Positions 54,821-63,748 of a stretch of DNA of 64,000 nt are shown one piece after another. The translations under genes and the position numbers were made by a program. The stretch is from Rhizobacter sp. SG703 (lineage in GTDB: Bacteria > Pseudomonadota > Gammaproteobacteria > Burkholderiales > Burkholderiaceae_C): positions 62,001-126,000 of the forward strand of contig NZ_JAAZQK010000007.1 in assembly GCF_012275445.1 (NCBI RefSeq). The letters are read 5' to 3'. Every line of letters begins with the position of its first letter. Position 1 is the stretch's first letter. The notes below the pieces were generated by a model. That model was not told the DNA's origin and made no database searches. It saw nothing but the letters and a program-made list of their open reading frames with translations.

Positions 54821-56134
54821 GTGACCGAGCCTGCCGACCTCAGCCTCGACGACGCGCTGCAGTTCGCGATCGGGCTGCACCAGAACCAGCAGCTCGCCGG
54901 TGCCGAAGAGGTCTACCGCCGCGTGCTCGCGGTGGCACCGGACCACCCCGACGCGCTGCACCTGCTGGGCCGGGTGCTGCACGAGACCGGGCGCAGCGAC
55001 GAAGGCATCGCGGCCATCCGGCGCGCGATCGCGCTGGTGCCGGACTACGCGGGCTATCACAACAACCTCGGCAACATCCACGTGTCGCGCCACGAGCTGC
55101 CGGAGGCGACCGCGGCCTACGAGCGCGTGGCCGAACTCGAGCCCGGCAGCGCGGACCTGCAGAACAACCTCGGCTCGCTGTACCGCGCGCAGAAGCGCCC
55201 GGCCGACGCACGCGCCGCCTACCTGCGCGCGATCGAGCTCGACCCGCGGCACCTGAACGCGCACAACAACCTCGGGCTGCTGGCGGCGTCGCAGGACGAC
55301 CTGCCGGAATCGATCCGCTGGTACTGCAAGTCGATCGAGCTGCTGCCCGAGCACCCGGACGGCCGCAAGCTGCTCGGCATGACCTACTACACGATGGGCA
55401 AGGTGCGCGAGGCGGCCGAGGTGTTCCGCCAGTGGCTGGCCGACGAGCCGGGCCACCCGATGGCGCAGCACATGTTCGCGGCCTGTTCCGGCAGCGGTGC
55501 GCCGGAGCGCGCATCGGACGACTACGTCGAGTACACCTTCGACCACTTCGCCGACAGCTTCGAGACGCAGCTGAACGAACGGCTGGACTACCGCGCGCCG
55601 CAACTGTGCGCGCAACTGCTGGCGCGGCGGCTGCCGCCGGCGGCGAAGCAGTTCGCCGTGCTGGACGCCGGCTGCGGCACCGGGCTGTGCGGACCGCTGG
55701 TGGCGCCGTGGGCGCGCGTGCTGGCCGGCGTCGACCTGTCGGGCGGCATGCTGAAGCACGCGCAGGCCAAGGGCGTCTACGGCGACCTGTACAAGGCCGA
55801 GCTGACCGAGTTCCTGCGCGAGTCGCCGGGCCAGTGGGACGTGGTGCTGTCGGCCGACACGCTGTGCTACTTCGGCGACCTGATGCCGCTGATGGCGGCG
55901 GCGAGCGGCTCGGTGAAGCCGGGCGGGTGGATGGTGTTCACCGTCGAGGCGCTGGCCGATGACCGCCCGCAGATGTTCCACCTGGAGCCCCACGGGCGCT
56001 ATGCGCATGCGCGGGCGCACGTCGAAGCGGCGCTGGCGGCGAGCGGGTTCACGCTGGTCGAAATCGGCCGCGAGACGCTGCGGCAGGAAGGCGGGAAGCC
56101 GGTGACGGGATGGCTGGTGGCGGCGCGGCGGTGA
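54821..56134 (+). CDS. TPR-methyltransferase fusion protein
   Basis: A 437-residue protein. Residues about 10-235 are six or so TPR repeats (such as AAYERVAELEPGSADLQNNL and AAYLRAIELDPRHLNAHNNL). The rest is a class I methyltransferase: AVLDAGCGTGLCGPLVA carries motif I (DAGCGTG), then ARVLAGVDLSGGML (motif II), and VVLSADTLCYFGD. It looks like the malonyl-ACP/CMP-type methyltransferase family without obvious substrate. It is 39 bases after the Fic-like gene and probably closes the T6SS operon; a convergent gene follows 14 bases on. Confidence 0.8.
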   Translation: MTEPADLSLDDALQFAIGLHQNQQLAGAEEVYRRVLAVAPDHPDALHLLGRVLHETGRSDEGIAAIRRAIALVPDYAGYHNNLGNIHVSRHELPEATAAYERVAELEPGSADLQNNLGSLYRAQKRPADARAAYLRAIELDPRHLNAHNNLGLLAASQDDLPESIRWYCKSIELLPEHPDGRKLLGMTYYTMGKVREAAEVFRQWLADEPGHPMAQHMFAACSGSGAPERASDDYVEYTFDHFADSFETQLNERLDYRAPQLCAQLLARRLPPAAKQFAVLDAGCGTGLCGPLVAPWARVLAGVDLSGGMLKHAQAKGVYGDLYKAELTEFLRESPGQWDVVLSADTLCYFGDLMPLMAAASGSVKPGGWMVFTVEALADDRPQMFHLEPHGRYAHARAHVEAALAASGFTLVEIGRETLRQEGGKPVTGWLVAARR

Positions 56135-56148
56135 GGCTGGCCGCGAGA

Positions 56149-56616
56149 TCAGTCGGGCACGGTCCGGCCGTGAATCAACGCGTCGGACAGATCGGCCACG
56201 TAGCGCTTCACGTCGCTTTCGCTCATGCAGACAGCGCTCATCGCGCCAGCGCACAGGCGCGAGTACTCCTCAAGCGGGATCTTCCTGAGCAGCGGCAACA
56301 TCTCGGCCCCCTTCGACAGAATGGCCTCGTCCTTGCTCTCACCTCCACCGGCGTCAATCTGAAGGACGGCCGTCCGCGCCAAAGCTTCTGCAGCTGACTT
56401 CGTCGGAGAGCGCTGAAGTTGCAGGAACATGAATTCCAGCGACGATTCCAGCGCGCCGCGTGCATCCTGGTCCAAATTCGGCGTCGTCGCCAAGATCTTC
56501 ACGATATGGAAGATGAACTGCCCGCCAATGCGGTCCTGCTCCTCATCGACAGGGGCAGCCAGCGCCGGAAGGTAGCTCAGCAGTGCCACCGCTGCTGCAA
56601 TCAATCGACTACGCAC
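56149..56616 (-). CDS. Secreted protein, probable immunity partner of the Rhs-tip toxin
   Basis: A 155-residue protein that starts at GTG 56616 within the 3' end of the Rhs-tip gene (16-base overlap). It has a Sec signal peptide (LIAAAVALLSYLPALAAP) and a helical mature domain with Cys in LCAGAMSAVCMSESDV. Immunity proteins for peptidoglycan-targeting T6SS toxins are periplasmic and encoded immediately behind the toxin, as here. No family is recognised. The gene converges with the TPR-methyltransferase gene. Confidence 0.6.
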   Translation of the reverse strand: MRSRLIAAAVALLSYLPALAAPVDEEQDRIGGQFIFHIVKILATTPNLDQDARGALESSLEFMFLQLQRSPTKSAAEALARTAVLQIDAGGGESKDEAILSKGAEMLPLLRKIPLEEYSRLCAGAMSAVCMSESDVKRYVADLSDALIHGRTVPD

Positions 56617-57311
56617 ATGACGCTCCCAGGTTCCGAATCGATCAGATCATTCAGTTCAGAGACCGTACTCGATTGACCCGTCACGCAACCCTTCGAGCAA
56701 TAAGGCGGCGTTGTCGACGGACCAAAGGCGTTCAGGCAGCTGTGTGTTCGAAACTGATCTCGACCGAACGGGCGTGACGCCAGCGGTGGCAGGGGGGCCA
56801 GAGTCCGACCTCCAGGCATGTTGGTGAACTCGCTGCTCCAAAGCCAGCAGCCTCTCGGAATCGGCCCGACGTTTTGCATGCTCTCGCAACTCGCATTGTT
56901 CTTGCACCCGGCCACGCTGTTGTTGCCGGAAGCAAAGCTGCCCGACCACGTGAACTTTTCGCTTCCGTTGCGCATGCAGTCCATGCGCCCTGCGCCGACG
57001 GAGTAGACACAGGTTGCCAGCCCCTGCGGATCGACATGGCTCAATGGATTGCCCTCGACGTAGGTGTAGGTGCTGACCCCACCCGCCAGTCCGATCGGGT
57101 CGCTCTGCACGTAGTGCGCCATCGAGAGCTTCGGCTGACAGAGCACGACGACCAAGAGCGGCGCGGCGAAAGTCGATGCGATGTTCTCGAAGCACAGCCT
57201 CGCAGGTCGCGAGCAATGTGCGCGCGCCATCATCGGTGGAACCAGCCAGCGCCGGATCAGGTTGCGAACTCGTCGCCCGCCGCGATGCGGGCTCGACAGC
57301 GTGGGGTCCAT
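56601..57311 (-). CDS. Orphan Rhs tip fused to a DUF2778 (Tlde1-like) domain
   Basis: A 236-residue protein. Residues 67-98 are the very end of an Rhs core, YVQSDPIGLAGG then VEGNPLSHVDPQGLA, after which Rhs proteins switch to variable toxins. The tail matches the DUF2778/Tlde1 fold: GPIPRGCW (149-156), RDQFRTH with His190, and CSKGC (205-209) with Cys209 as likely nucleophile, a pair used for L,D-transpeptidase or exchange activity on peptidoglycan. Residues 1-66 are unlike Rhs. ATG 57311 has an AGGGAG ribosome binding site, so this is a working short gene and not just a remnant. Lower GC than flanks. Confidence 0.68.
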   Translation of the reverse strand: MDPTLSSPHRGGRRVRNLIRRWLVPPMMARAHCSRPARLCFENIASTFAAPLLVVVLCQPKLSMAHYVQSDPIGLAGGVSTYTYVEGNPLSHVDPQGLATCVYSVGAGRMDCMRNGSEKFTWSGSFASGNNSVAGCKNNASCESMQNVGPIPRGCWLWSSEFTNMPGGRTLAPLPPLASRPFGRDQFRTHSCLNAFGPSTTPPYCSKGCVTGQSSTVSELNDLIDSEPGSVMCVVD

Positions 57312-57487
57312 GTCATCTCCCTGGGTTGGACTTCGCCAGCGAGTCTCGACAGGGACTTTGGAGAAAAAGTGCAGAAGCCCTTTGGCACGGCGCGGTCCTG
57401 GCGAGCTCCGCGCGCAGGGCCTGACGGCGTCTTGGGCGCCGCTGTCCAGGGCGGCGGCGCGGCGCTCAGGCCGGCCGCCTCACACAT

Positions 57488-59875
57488 CTACAACGACTCG
57501 AGGAACGCGACGACCGCATCGCGGTCGGCCTTGCTCATCGCCTCGAACTTCGTGCGGCTGCCGGCACCCTCGCCGCCGTGCCAGCCGATCGCCTCCACCA
57601 GCGTGCGCGCCCGCCCGTCGTGCAGGTAGCGCACCGCCTGCGCGTCGGCGAAGCCGGTCTCCTTCTGCACGTACTTCAGCGAGCCCAGCCCCCACAGCGG
57701 CTGCGTGCGCCACAGGCTCGGGCCGGCCTGGCCTTCGGTCATCGTGTCGGCCAGCTCTGCGCCCATGTCGTGCAGCAGCACGTCGGTGTACGGGTGGATG
57801 GTCTGGTTGCGCAGTTCCTGGAACGGGTGGTTGCCGCCCGTCTTCAGCTCGGCGGTGTGGCAACCGGTGCAACCCGCCTGCGCGAACAGCTGGCTGCCGC
57901 GCGCAATCGCGGTGCGCGTCGCATCGCTGATGTCGTGCTCCGGCGGCGTCACCGTGCCGTCGGTGTAGCCGCTCGCGTACTTGCGCTGCGCCGGCACGCC
58001 CAGCAACTGCAGGTACGACGCGATGCGGTCGAGCTCCAGGTCGCTGACGGCCGGCGTCGCGGTGCTGGTCTTGCAATCGGCCGCGCCGCGCAGGCAGCCC
58101 AGCGTCTTGAAGGCCGGGGTGGTGACGCCCATGTCCTGCAGGAAGGCCCCTGCCGCCTGCTGGCGCACCGTCGCCTTGCCGGCCTTCCAGCCGTAGCGGC
58201 CCAGGTGGCGCTGGCCGGTCTCGGGGTTGGTCGACCAGTTCGGGATGCCGCGGATGCCGTCGCCGTTCTTGTCGTCCGGATCGGCCAGCGCGAGGATCGT
58301 CGCTTCGTCCAGCGCCTCGATCAGCCCCATGCCGACCACCTGCGGCGCCTGCCGCACCGACAGCTGCGCCGGCACCGGCCCCTTGAACGCATAGACCGGC
58401 TTCTGCAGCTCGACCGTCTCGCCGCCGGCCAGCGTGCGCACCGTCTTCACGTACGACTGGATGCTGACGCCGTAGTCGGCCGCGCCGGCGGTGCGCGACA
58501 GCTGCTGCACGTTGACGCCGTAGGTGGCGTCGGGCGTGACGCCCGCCGTGTTGCTGGCCGCCGCGGTCAGCACCGCGAACTTGTTCAGCGGCGTGCCGAT
58601 GTCGGCCGCCGGGCTGCGGCCGTTCAGCGTGTGGCAGCCGAGGCAGCGCACTTCGTTGAAGCGTTCGCCCAGCTGGCCGGCATGCGCGGCGAACACCGGG
58701 TTCACCGTCGGGCTCTCGGAGTGCTTGCCGTCGAGGAACGAGGTGTGGAACAGCCGGCGCCCTTCGACGAAGCGCTGCATGTCGGCGATGCCGATGTTGT
58801 TGACCGACTGCTGGAAGACGCGGTGCGGCTCTTCCGAATAGTTGTACGAGACGCTCGCCTGGCCGCCGAGCAGCGCATCGTCGGGCAGCGGCGTGGTGTC
58901 GAGCTTCGGCGCGATGCCATACCACGGCACCATGCCCTTGCCGACGACGTAGAGCTGCTCGAACGAGTAGTCGCGGTTGTGCCCGCCGTCGATCAGCGCG
59001 ATGTCGGTGCCGGGCACGTAGTCGAGGAACACGCCGGGCGACATCTCGATCTTGTCGCCGACCCGCAGCTTGTTGTCGGGCCGCGTGAGACCCTGGTACT
59101 GCGCCTCGTCGGCCAGTCGCCAGTAGTCGGTGATGCTCTGCGCCACGCACAGGTCGGCGATCGCGGTGGCCGGGTTGCAGCGCTGCGTGCCGTCCTTCGG
59201 GTTGGTGTAGCCGACGCCCATCTTCCAGCCGTACTCGATGACGTTCGGGTCCAGCCGGCGGAACGCGCTGAAGCTGTTGTTGATCATCGTGCCGACGTTC
59301 GGCTTCAGGTACGCGGTGATCTTCTGGCGGCCGGCCGGCACCTCGTCGCGGATCACCAGCCCGAAGGTGCGGTTCTGGAAATAGAACGGCGGGAACGCGA
59401 AGTAGCTGCCCGGCCCCTTGTCGACGGTGTCGGTCCACGGCTCGCCGCCTTCTCGCGCATGGCGCGGCGTCGGGCGGAAGCCGGCGTAGGTCACCAGCGT
59501 GCCGTCGGCCTCGCTGTACTGGATCTGCTCGATCAGCTTGGTGCCGCTGTTGAACAGCGGCACGTAGTCGCTCACGCCGGTGCCGGCGGGTGCAGGGGCC
59601 GACGAGACCGGCGTGCTCGGCGACGGCGCGGGGGCCGGTGCGGGCGCAGGGGACGGCGCTGCGGACGGCGCGGGAGCGGGTGCCGGTGAAGGCACCGGTG
59701 AAGGCGCCGGCGCATTGCTCGTCGGCGGCGGGCTGCTCGCCGGGCCGGCATCATCGCCGCCCCCCGAGCCGCAGGCCGACAGCGCCATTGCACTGCCGAA
59801 CAGGATCGCCACCGCGGCGAGTGTTCGCGACCTGTCGTTCCGACCTGCTCTGGCCGGCATGCGCTGCTGATTCAT
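57488..59875 (-). CDS. Di-heme cytochrome c lipoprotein (DUF1111 thiol oxidoreductase-like)
   Basis: A 795-residue lipoprotein. The lipobox LSAC is preceded by a signal peptide; then comes a Pro/Ala/Ser linker (about 45-100). Two heme c sites are C411-LG-C-H415 and C669-TG-C-H673, with surrounding DUF1111 signatures: GDGIRGIPNW near 570, then RYLHDGRARTLVEAIGWHGG near the end. These di-heme proteins are related to MauG/peroxidases. Redox partner is unknown. The N-terminal extra domain of about 200 residues (FNSGTKLIEQIQYSE onward) is unusual. ATG 59875 has AGGAGG upstream. Confidence 0.85.
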   Translation of the reverse strand: MNQQRMPARAGRNDRSRTLAAVAILFGSAMALSACGSGGGDDAGPASSPPPTSNAPAPSPVPSPAPAPAPSAAPSPAPAPAPAPSPSTPVSSAPAPAGTGVSDYVPLFNSGTKLIEQIQYSEADGTLVTYAGFRPTPRHAREGGEPWTDTVDKGPGSYFAFPPFYFQNRTFGLVIRDEVPAGRQKITAYLKPNVGTMINNSFSAFRRLDPNVIEYGWKMGVGYTNPKDGTQRCNPATAIADLCVAQSITDYWRLADEAQYQGLTRPDNKLRVGDKIEMSPGVFLDYVPGTDIALIDGGHNRDYSFEQLYVVGKGMVPWYGIAPKLDTTPLPDDALLGGQASVSYNYSEEPHRVFQQSVNNIGIADMQRFVEGRRLFHTSFLDGKHSESPTVNPVFAAHAGQLGERFNEVRCLGCHTLNGRSPAADIGTPLNKFAVLTAAASNTAGVTPDATYGVNVQQLSRTAGAADYGVSIQSYVKTVRTLAGGETVELQKPVYAFKGPVPAQLSVRQAPQVVGMGLIEALDEATILALADPDDKNGDGIRGIPNWSTNPETGQRHLGRYGWKAGKATVRQQAAGAFLQDMGVTTPAFKTLGCLRGAADCKTSTATPAVSDLELDRIASYLQLLGVPAQRKYASGYTDGTVTPPEHDISDATRTAIARGSQLFAQAGCTGCHTAELKTGGNHPFQELRNQTIHPYTDVLLHDMGAELADTMTEGQAGPSLWRTQPLWGLGSLKYVQKETGFADAQAVRYLHDGRARTLVEAIGWHGGEGAGSRTKFEAMSKADRDAVVAFLESL

Positions 59876-59982
59876 GGAACCCTCCTGGCGTCGTTTGTTG
59901 ATACGAACGGTTACCCATCCGTGCTGGCGTTCGATTTGTTCGACCACCCGTGCAAGACGCATTCCAGACCGGGCGCGTCACT

Positions 59983-61044
59983 TCACCAGTTGTGGATCTC
60001 CGCGTTCACGTAGGTGAAGTCGTTCGGGATCGCCAGGTTCGAGTACGAGAAGGACAGGCTCACGTCCAGCGAGGTCACCTGGTGCCACCAGCCGAGCGGC
60101 AGGAACATCGTCTCGCCCGGCTCGACGATCACCTCCAGCACCTTCACGCTCGCGAAATCGGGGTGGCGCACCAGGTCCGGCGCGTCGAGGTCGATCGGGC
60201 TGTAGACGCGGAAGTGGTTGTAGAGCTTCGGTGTCTCCAGCGGCGAGATGAAGCGCCAGCGCTTGCGGCCGACGATCTGCGTGTGCATCAGCATCAGCGT
60301 GTCGTGGTGCAGCGGCGTGCGCGTGCCGGCCGGCCCGAACCAGAACGACGAGCGCTGCGCGAGCTGCGCCGGGTCGCAGATCTCGGGCAGCGTGCCGATG
60401 TCCTTCAGCAGCGGCGCGAACTCCGGGCGCCGCAGCACCTCGTTGTTGGCCGTCAGGTAGTAGTCGTTGGTCGCGCCGCCGGCCAGCACCTGGTCGACGA
60501 AACTGCCCAGCCGCACCGTGCGCCGGTGCTCGAGCTTGTTCTGCTCGTAGTTCGCATCGGCATTGCGCTCGGCCTGGATCTCGACGTCGAGGTGGCCGAA
60601 GCGGGTCTTCAGGTCTTGCGGCGACCAGCGCGTGCGCGCCGGCCAGTCGCGGGCCGCTTCGGTCAGCACCAGCGGGCGGCTGCCGCGCACGTAGCGTTCG
60701 ATGAACTCGTCGCGCGGCACATGGCTGCGCTTCTCGACGCGCCCGTAATGCGGCGACGATTCCCACAGCTTCTGCTGGTTCGCGAGCACCGATTCGAACT
60801 TGCGCTGCATCTGCTGGTAACGCTTCGCCGCGAGGTAGGCCGGGTCGCTGTCCATGCGGACGATGGCCGCTTCGGATTCGGCGCGCGACAGGCCGGCGGC
60901 CGTCATCGTCTGCAGCATCGATTCCATCGCGCAGTTGCGCAGCTTGTTCTCGGCCACCCACTGCAGCCAGCCGTTGTCGATCGGACGGGCCTCGGCCTCG
61001 ATCTCGCGCGGGCGCGGTGCGGGCATCAGCGTGGAAGCGTTCAT
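59983..61044 (-). CDS. JmjC-like cupin (2-oxoglutarate/Fe(II) hydroxylase-like)
   Basis: A 353-residue protein with a cupin_8/JmjC domain. Iron ligands can be read as H246-x-D248 in TPLHHDTLM and H321 in FLPLGWWHQV. A central SFWFGPAGTRTP strand leads in. The N-terminal 100 residues form a helical region of a family specific to this type (WLQWVAENKLRNCAM). Related enzymes hydroxylate protein or peptide substrates; here the substrate is not known. It overlaps the acyltransferase start by four bases, so the two act in one unit. Confidence 0.82.
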   Translation of the reverse strand: MNASTLMPAPRPREIEAEARPIDNGWLQWVAENKLRNCAMESMLQTMTAAGLSRAESEAAIVRMDSDPAYLAAKRYQQMQRKFESVLANQQKLWESSPHYGRVEKRSHVPRDEFIERYVRGSRPLVLTEAARDWPARTRWSPQDLKTRFGHLDVEIQAERNADANYEQNKLEHRRTVRLGSFVDQVLAGGATNDYYLTANNEVLRRPEFAPLLKDIGTLPEICDPAQLAQRSSFWFGPAGTRTPLHHDTLMLMHTQIVGRKRWRFISPLETPKLYNHFRVYSPIDLDAPDLVRHPDFASVKVLEVIVEPGETMFLPLGWWHQVTSLDVSLSFSYSNLAIPNDFTYVNAEIHNW

Positions 61045-62309
61045 GGCAGAGCAGGTCTCGGTTGGGGTTGAAGGGGGACGGTGGCGTCCGCGGGCGTGGC
61101 CAGCGTGCCGGCATCGGCGGTGCCGCGCAAGCGGCGTCGCCACGGCACTTCGATGAAGCGGTGGCAGAGCACGGAGGCGGCCACGGTGCCGAGCAGGAAC
61201 AGTCCGTGCACCGCCGGCGTGCCGGCCTCGCCGAGCCAGCCCAGGCGCAGGAAGGTCGTCACCGACCAGTGGATGATGTAGAGCGCGTAGCTGGCCTCGC
61301 CGAGCAGCACCATCCAGGGCTGCTTCAGCAGCGCGCTGAGAAAGGTGCGACCCGACGCCACGGCCAGGATCAGCGCGCTGAACGGCACGATGAAGATGCC
61401 GTACTTCACCGCCACGTCGAACACCCAGCGCTCCATCGACGGCCCGGTGTAGTCGGGCAGGCCGATGCGCACGCCGGCCGCCGCCAGCGCCAGCAGCACC
61501 ATCGCATCGCGCACGCGGCGGGCACGGACATCGGTGCCGGTGAGCCACACCGCGCGCGGCCAGGTACCGGCCTGCAGCTGCAGGAACGCCAGGCCGGTCA
61601 GGCAGCCGCCCAGGAATTCGCTGTAGCGCAGCAGCGGGTTGTAGACCATCACGATGTACTGCGTCTGCGCCTCGGCATGCAGCACGACGTTCATCCACCA
61701 GATCACCGCGGCATACAGGCCGACGCCGAGCGCGACGCTGGCCGCGAGCAGCAACGCGAGGCCGCGCAGCCGCAGCCGAAGGCGCAGCAGCCCGGCGCAC
61801 AGGAACGGGAAGGTCGCGTAAAAGAAGAACTCGGCGGCCACGCTCCAGGCCGGCGTGTTCCAGAACATCGCGAACGGCACCGCCGGCACCCAGGCCTGCA
61901 GCCCGACCAGGTTCAGCAGCCACGACGCCCACCAGGTCTGTCCGACCTCGGCCAGCTGGCCGGCCTGCGCGCGCTCGATCAGGTGCCACGGCGTGTCGAG
62001 CAGCAGCCCGAGCAGGTACACCGGGTAGATGCGCGCGAAGCGCAGTCGCTGGAAGCGCCAGAAGCGTCCATCGCGAACACCGCCATCGAACCAGTCGTGG
62101 TAGCGATAGGTCAGGATGAAGCCGCTCAGCACGAAGAAGAAGGTGACGCCGTACTGGCCGCCGACGATCGCGCGCAGCAGGCCGTCGGGCAGCGGGCCGA
62201 ACAGGTCGCGGTAATGCAGCACGAGCACCGCGAAGGCCGCGATGAAGCGCAGGCTGGTCAGTTCGGGCAGGTGGTCCTGCGGGGCGGTTCTGGCGCCAGG
62301 CAATGTCAT
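61041..62309 (-). CDS. Acyltransferase 3-family membrane protein
   Basis: A 422-residue integral membrane acyltransferase of the OafA/NodX kind. Typical segments are LTSLRFIAAFAVLVLHY with the catalytic-site His, FFFVLSGFILTYRYH, RFARIYPVYLLGLL and, near the end, YALYIIHWSVTTFLRLG. About ten membrane helices are visible. It would acylate a cell-surface glycan or lipid. Start ATG 62309 has GAGGGATC upstream. It shares a transcription unit with the JmjC-like gene and is divergent from the toxin candidate. Confidence 0.9.
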   Translation of the reverse strand: MTLPGARTAPQDHLPELTSLRFIAAFAVLVLHYRDLFGPLPDGLLRAIVGGQYGVTFFFVLSGFILTYRYHDWFDGGVRDGRFWRFQRLRFARIYPVYLLGLLLDTPWHLIERAQAGQLAEVGQTWWASWLLNLVGLQAWVPAVPFAMFWNTPAWSVAAEFFFYATFPFLCAGLLRLRLRLRGLALLLAASVALGVGLYAAVIWWMNVVLHAEAQTQYIVMVYNPLLRYSEFLGGCLTGLAFLQLQAGTWPRAVWLTGTDVRARRVRDAMVLLALAAAGVRIGLPDYTGPSMERWVFDVAVKYGIFIVPFSALILAVASGRTFLSALLKQPWMVLLGEASYALYIIHWSVTTFLRLGWLGEAGTPAVHGLFLLGTVAASVLCHRFIEVPWRRRLRGTADAGTLATPADATVPLQPQPRPALP

Positions 62310-62499
62310 GAAGATCCCTCCGATGCGGTCGACGCGGGCGTCCTGGGGTGGCGCCCGTCTGCCCTCTTCCATTGCGCCGGGAATGTTACGGGCGCGGCGG
62401 GGCGTTGGACAACGGGGAATCGCCGGATCGGGGTGTGCAGGCGTAACGGTTGGTGAGCGCGGCGGCGTCCAAAATGCATCGGACCGCATGTCGTGCAGA

Positions 62500-62536
62500 T
62501 GACTTTGGTCGTCGGGCTCGTGACGGCGTCGTTCTA
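62500..62536 (+). promoter_or_regulatory. TGACTTT...CTA element upstream of the toxin candidate
   Basis: CAGATGACTTTGGTCG (62496-62511) with TTCTA at 62532-62536; CTA starts 34 bases after the first T of TGACTTT. The same CAGATGACTTT block recurs before vgrG, and GTGACTTT before tssA. The gene starts at 62547. Confidence 0.45.
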
Positions 62537-62546
62537 TGCTTGCGCC

Positions 62547-63320
62547 ATGAGCGGATTCATTGTTCCGGGCACAGGCCAGGCACCGTCCGGGCGTGATGCA
62601 CAGTCCGGCGAAATGCAGGCGCTGCACCAGGCGCTGGAGTCGTTGCAAGCCACGGCAGCTCACTTCGGCACCACGGGTCAGACCGATGCGAGGGTGCGCA
62701 TGGAATACCAGGCGATGACCCGCAAGGCCGCACAGGACCTGTTGGCCGCCGTGCAACGCGGAGAAATGACGCCCGCTCAAGCCGCCCAGCAGGCCCAGAC
62801 ACTGCGCAACAGCGCGATGGAGATGATGCGTGCACGCACCAGTCCGACGATGCTGGCCTATGCGAAGTCGCTCAAGGAGCAGGGGAAGACGCTGACCGAG
62901 CTGTGCGAGAAATACGCGGGGAAACTCTACGCCAAGCCATTCGCGCAGCTGGGCGAAGCGGAGCAGGCTGCCGTGTGGCTTCACATCATCCGGCAGTCAG
63001 GGCAGCCGAATGCCCTGGTCAATCGCCAGGCAATGGGGCTGCGCTATGCCGGACGCGCATTGTTCGTGCTGTCCCTCGCGATCGCCCTCTCCGACATCAT
63101 GGATGCCGAGGACAAGCCGCGCGAGGTCGCCCACCAGGGGTCCCTGATGGCGGCGGGTGTCGCCGGCGGCTACCTCGCCGGAGCAGGCGCCGTGTCGCTC
63201 GGCGTATGCGCTGCCACCGCGCCGGTTTGCGTGGGCGCGGCGGCGATCGTCGGTGCGATGGCCCTGGCGTTCGGCACGGACTGGGCGTTCAGCTCGCTGT
63301 GGCCCAAGCCGGCACGTTGA
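62547..63320 (+). CDS. Gly-rich membrane-active toxin candidate upstream of vgrG
   Basis: A 257-residue protein. Residues 1-160 are soluble and helical (ALHQALESLQATAAHFG, AMTRKAAQDLLAAVQRGEMT), and the C-terminal third is hydrophobic and Gly/Ala-rich (about 170-183, 198-222 and 225-243), like glycine-zipper pore-forming tails at the ends of Rhs and T6SS effectors. No signal peptide is present, in keeping with T6SS delivery. ATG 62547 begins MSGFIVPGTG; the upstream extension in the same frame covers the control element. A smaller gene follows at once, and vgrG lies 523 bases beyond. The toxin function is inference from these features. Confidence 0.6.
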   Translation: MSGFIVPGTGQAPSGRDAQSGEMQALHQALESLQATAAHFGTTGQTDARVRMEYQAMTRKAAQDLLAAVQRGEMTPAQAAQQAQTLRNSAMEMMRARTSPTMLAYAKSLKEQGKTLTELCEKYAGKLYAKPFAQLGEAEQAAVWLHIIRQSGQPNALVNRQAMGLRYAGRALFVLSLAIALSDIMDAEDKPREVAHQGSLMAAGVAGGYLAGAGAVSLGVCAATAPVCVGAAAIVGAMALAFGTDWAFSSLWPKPAR

Positions 63321-63328
63321 GCCACCTC

Positions 63329-63721
63329 ATGCTCGACGATGCCGAGATCGCCCGACGCCTGCCGGCATGGTGCGCACTGTCGGAGCTGTTTGTCGACACC
63401 GAGTTCGACGAGGCCACGGCGCGCTCGATCGCCCGGCAGTTGCAGACCACCGGCTTCGATGACGCCGCGCTCGACCTCATGTTGCGCCGCGAGGTGGCTC
63501 CCGTCTTCGTCAGGAACGTCTTCGCCGGCAACTGGACCGGCTGGAAGGCCGAAGACGTGCGAGAGATGGTGCTCGATCACCTGCGTCGCCGCGAACGCTG
63601 GCCGGCCAGAATGGCGTCGCCGCTTCTGAAGCAGTTCGACAAGATGATGCTGTCTGCCTTCGCCGACGCCTGGCAGCAGGTCCGCAACGAGTTGTCGCGC
63701 CAGAGGCAAGCCGGCACGTGA
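63329..63721 (+). CDS. DUF7079-like protein, immunity candidate
   Basis: A 130-residue soluble protein that begins nine bases after the toxin candidate stops (an in-frame TTG at 63317 overlapping that stop is an alternative start). Sequence pattern RRLPAWCALSELFVDTEFDE, then LMLRREVAPVFVRNVFAGNW, resembles the DUF7079 family of small proteins found near toxins. There is no membrane segment, which is unusual for immunity to a pore-former acting on the inner membrane; it may bind the toxin in the cytosol before export or serve as an adaptor. Confidence 0.55.
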   Translation: MLDDAEIARRLPAWCALSELFVDTEFDEATARSIARQLQTTGFDDAALDLMLRREVAPVFVRNVFAGNWTGWKAEDVREMVLDHLRRRERWPARMASPLLKQFDKMMLSAFADAWQQVRNELSRQRQAGT

Positions 63722-63748
63722 TCGGCGGCCTCTTGTCGCGGGGCCAGA

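Noticed and set aside
57312..57487. Remains of a longer Rhs gene upstream of the orphan tip
   Set aside because: This 176-base gap has no Rhs YD-repeat coding in any frame, and the di-heme cytochrome gene follows, so the Rhs core is absent here and not merely frameshifted.
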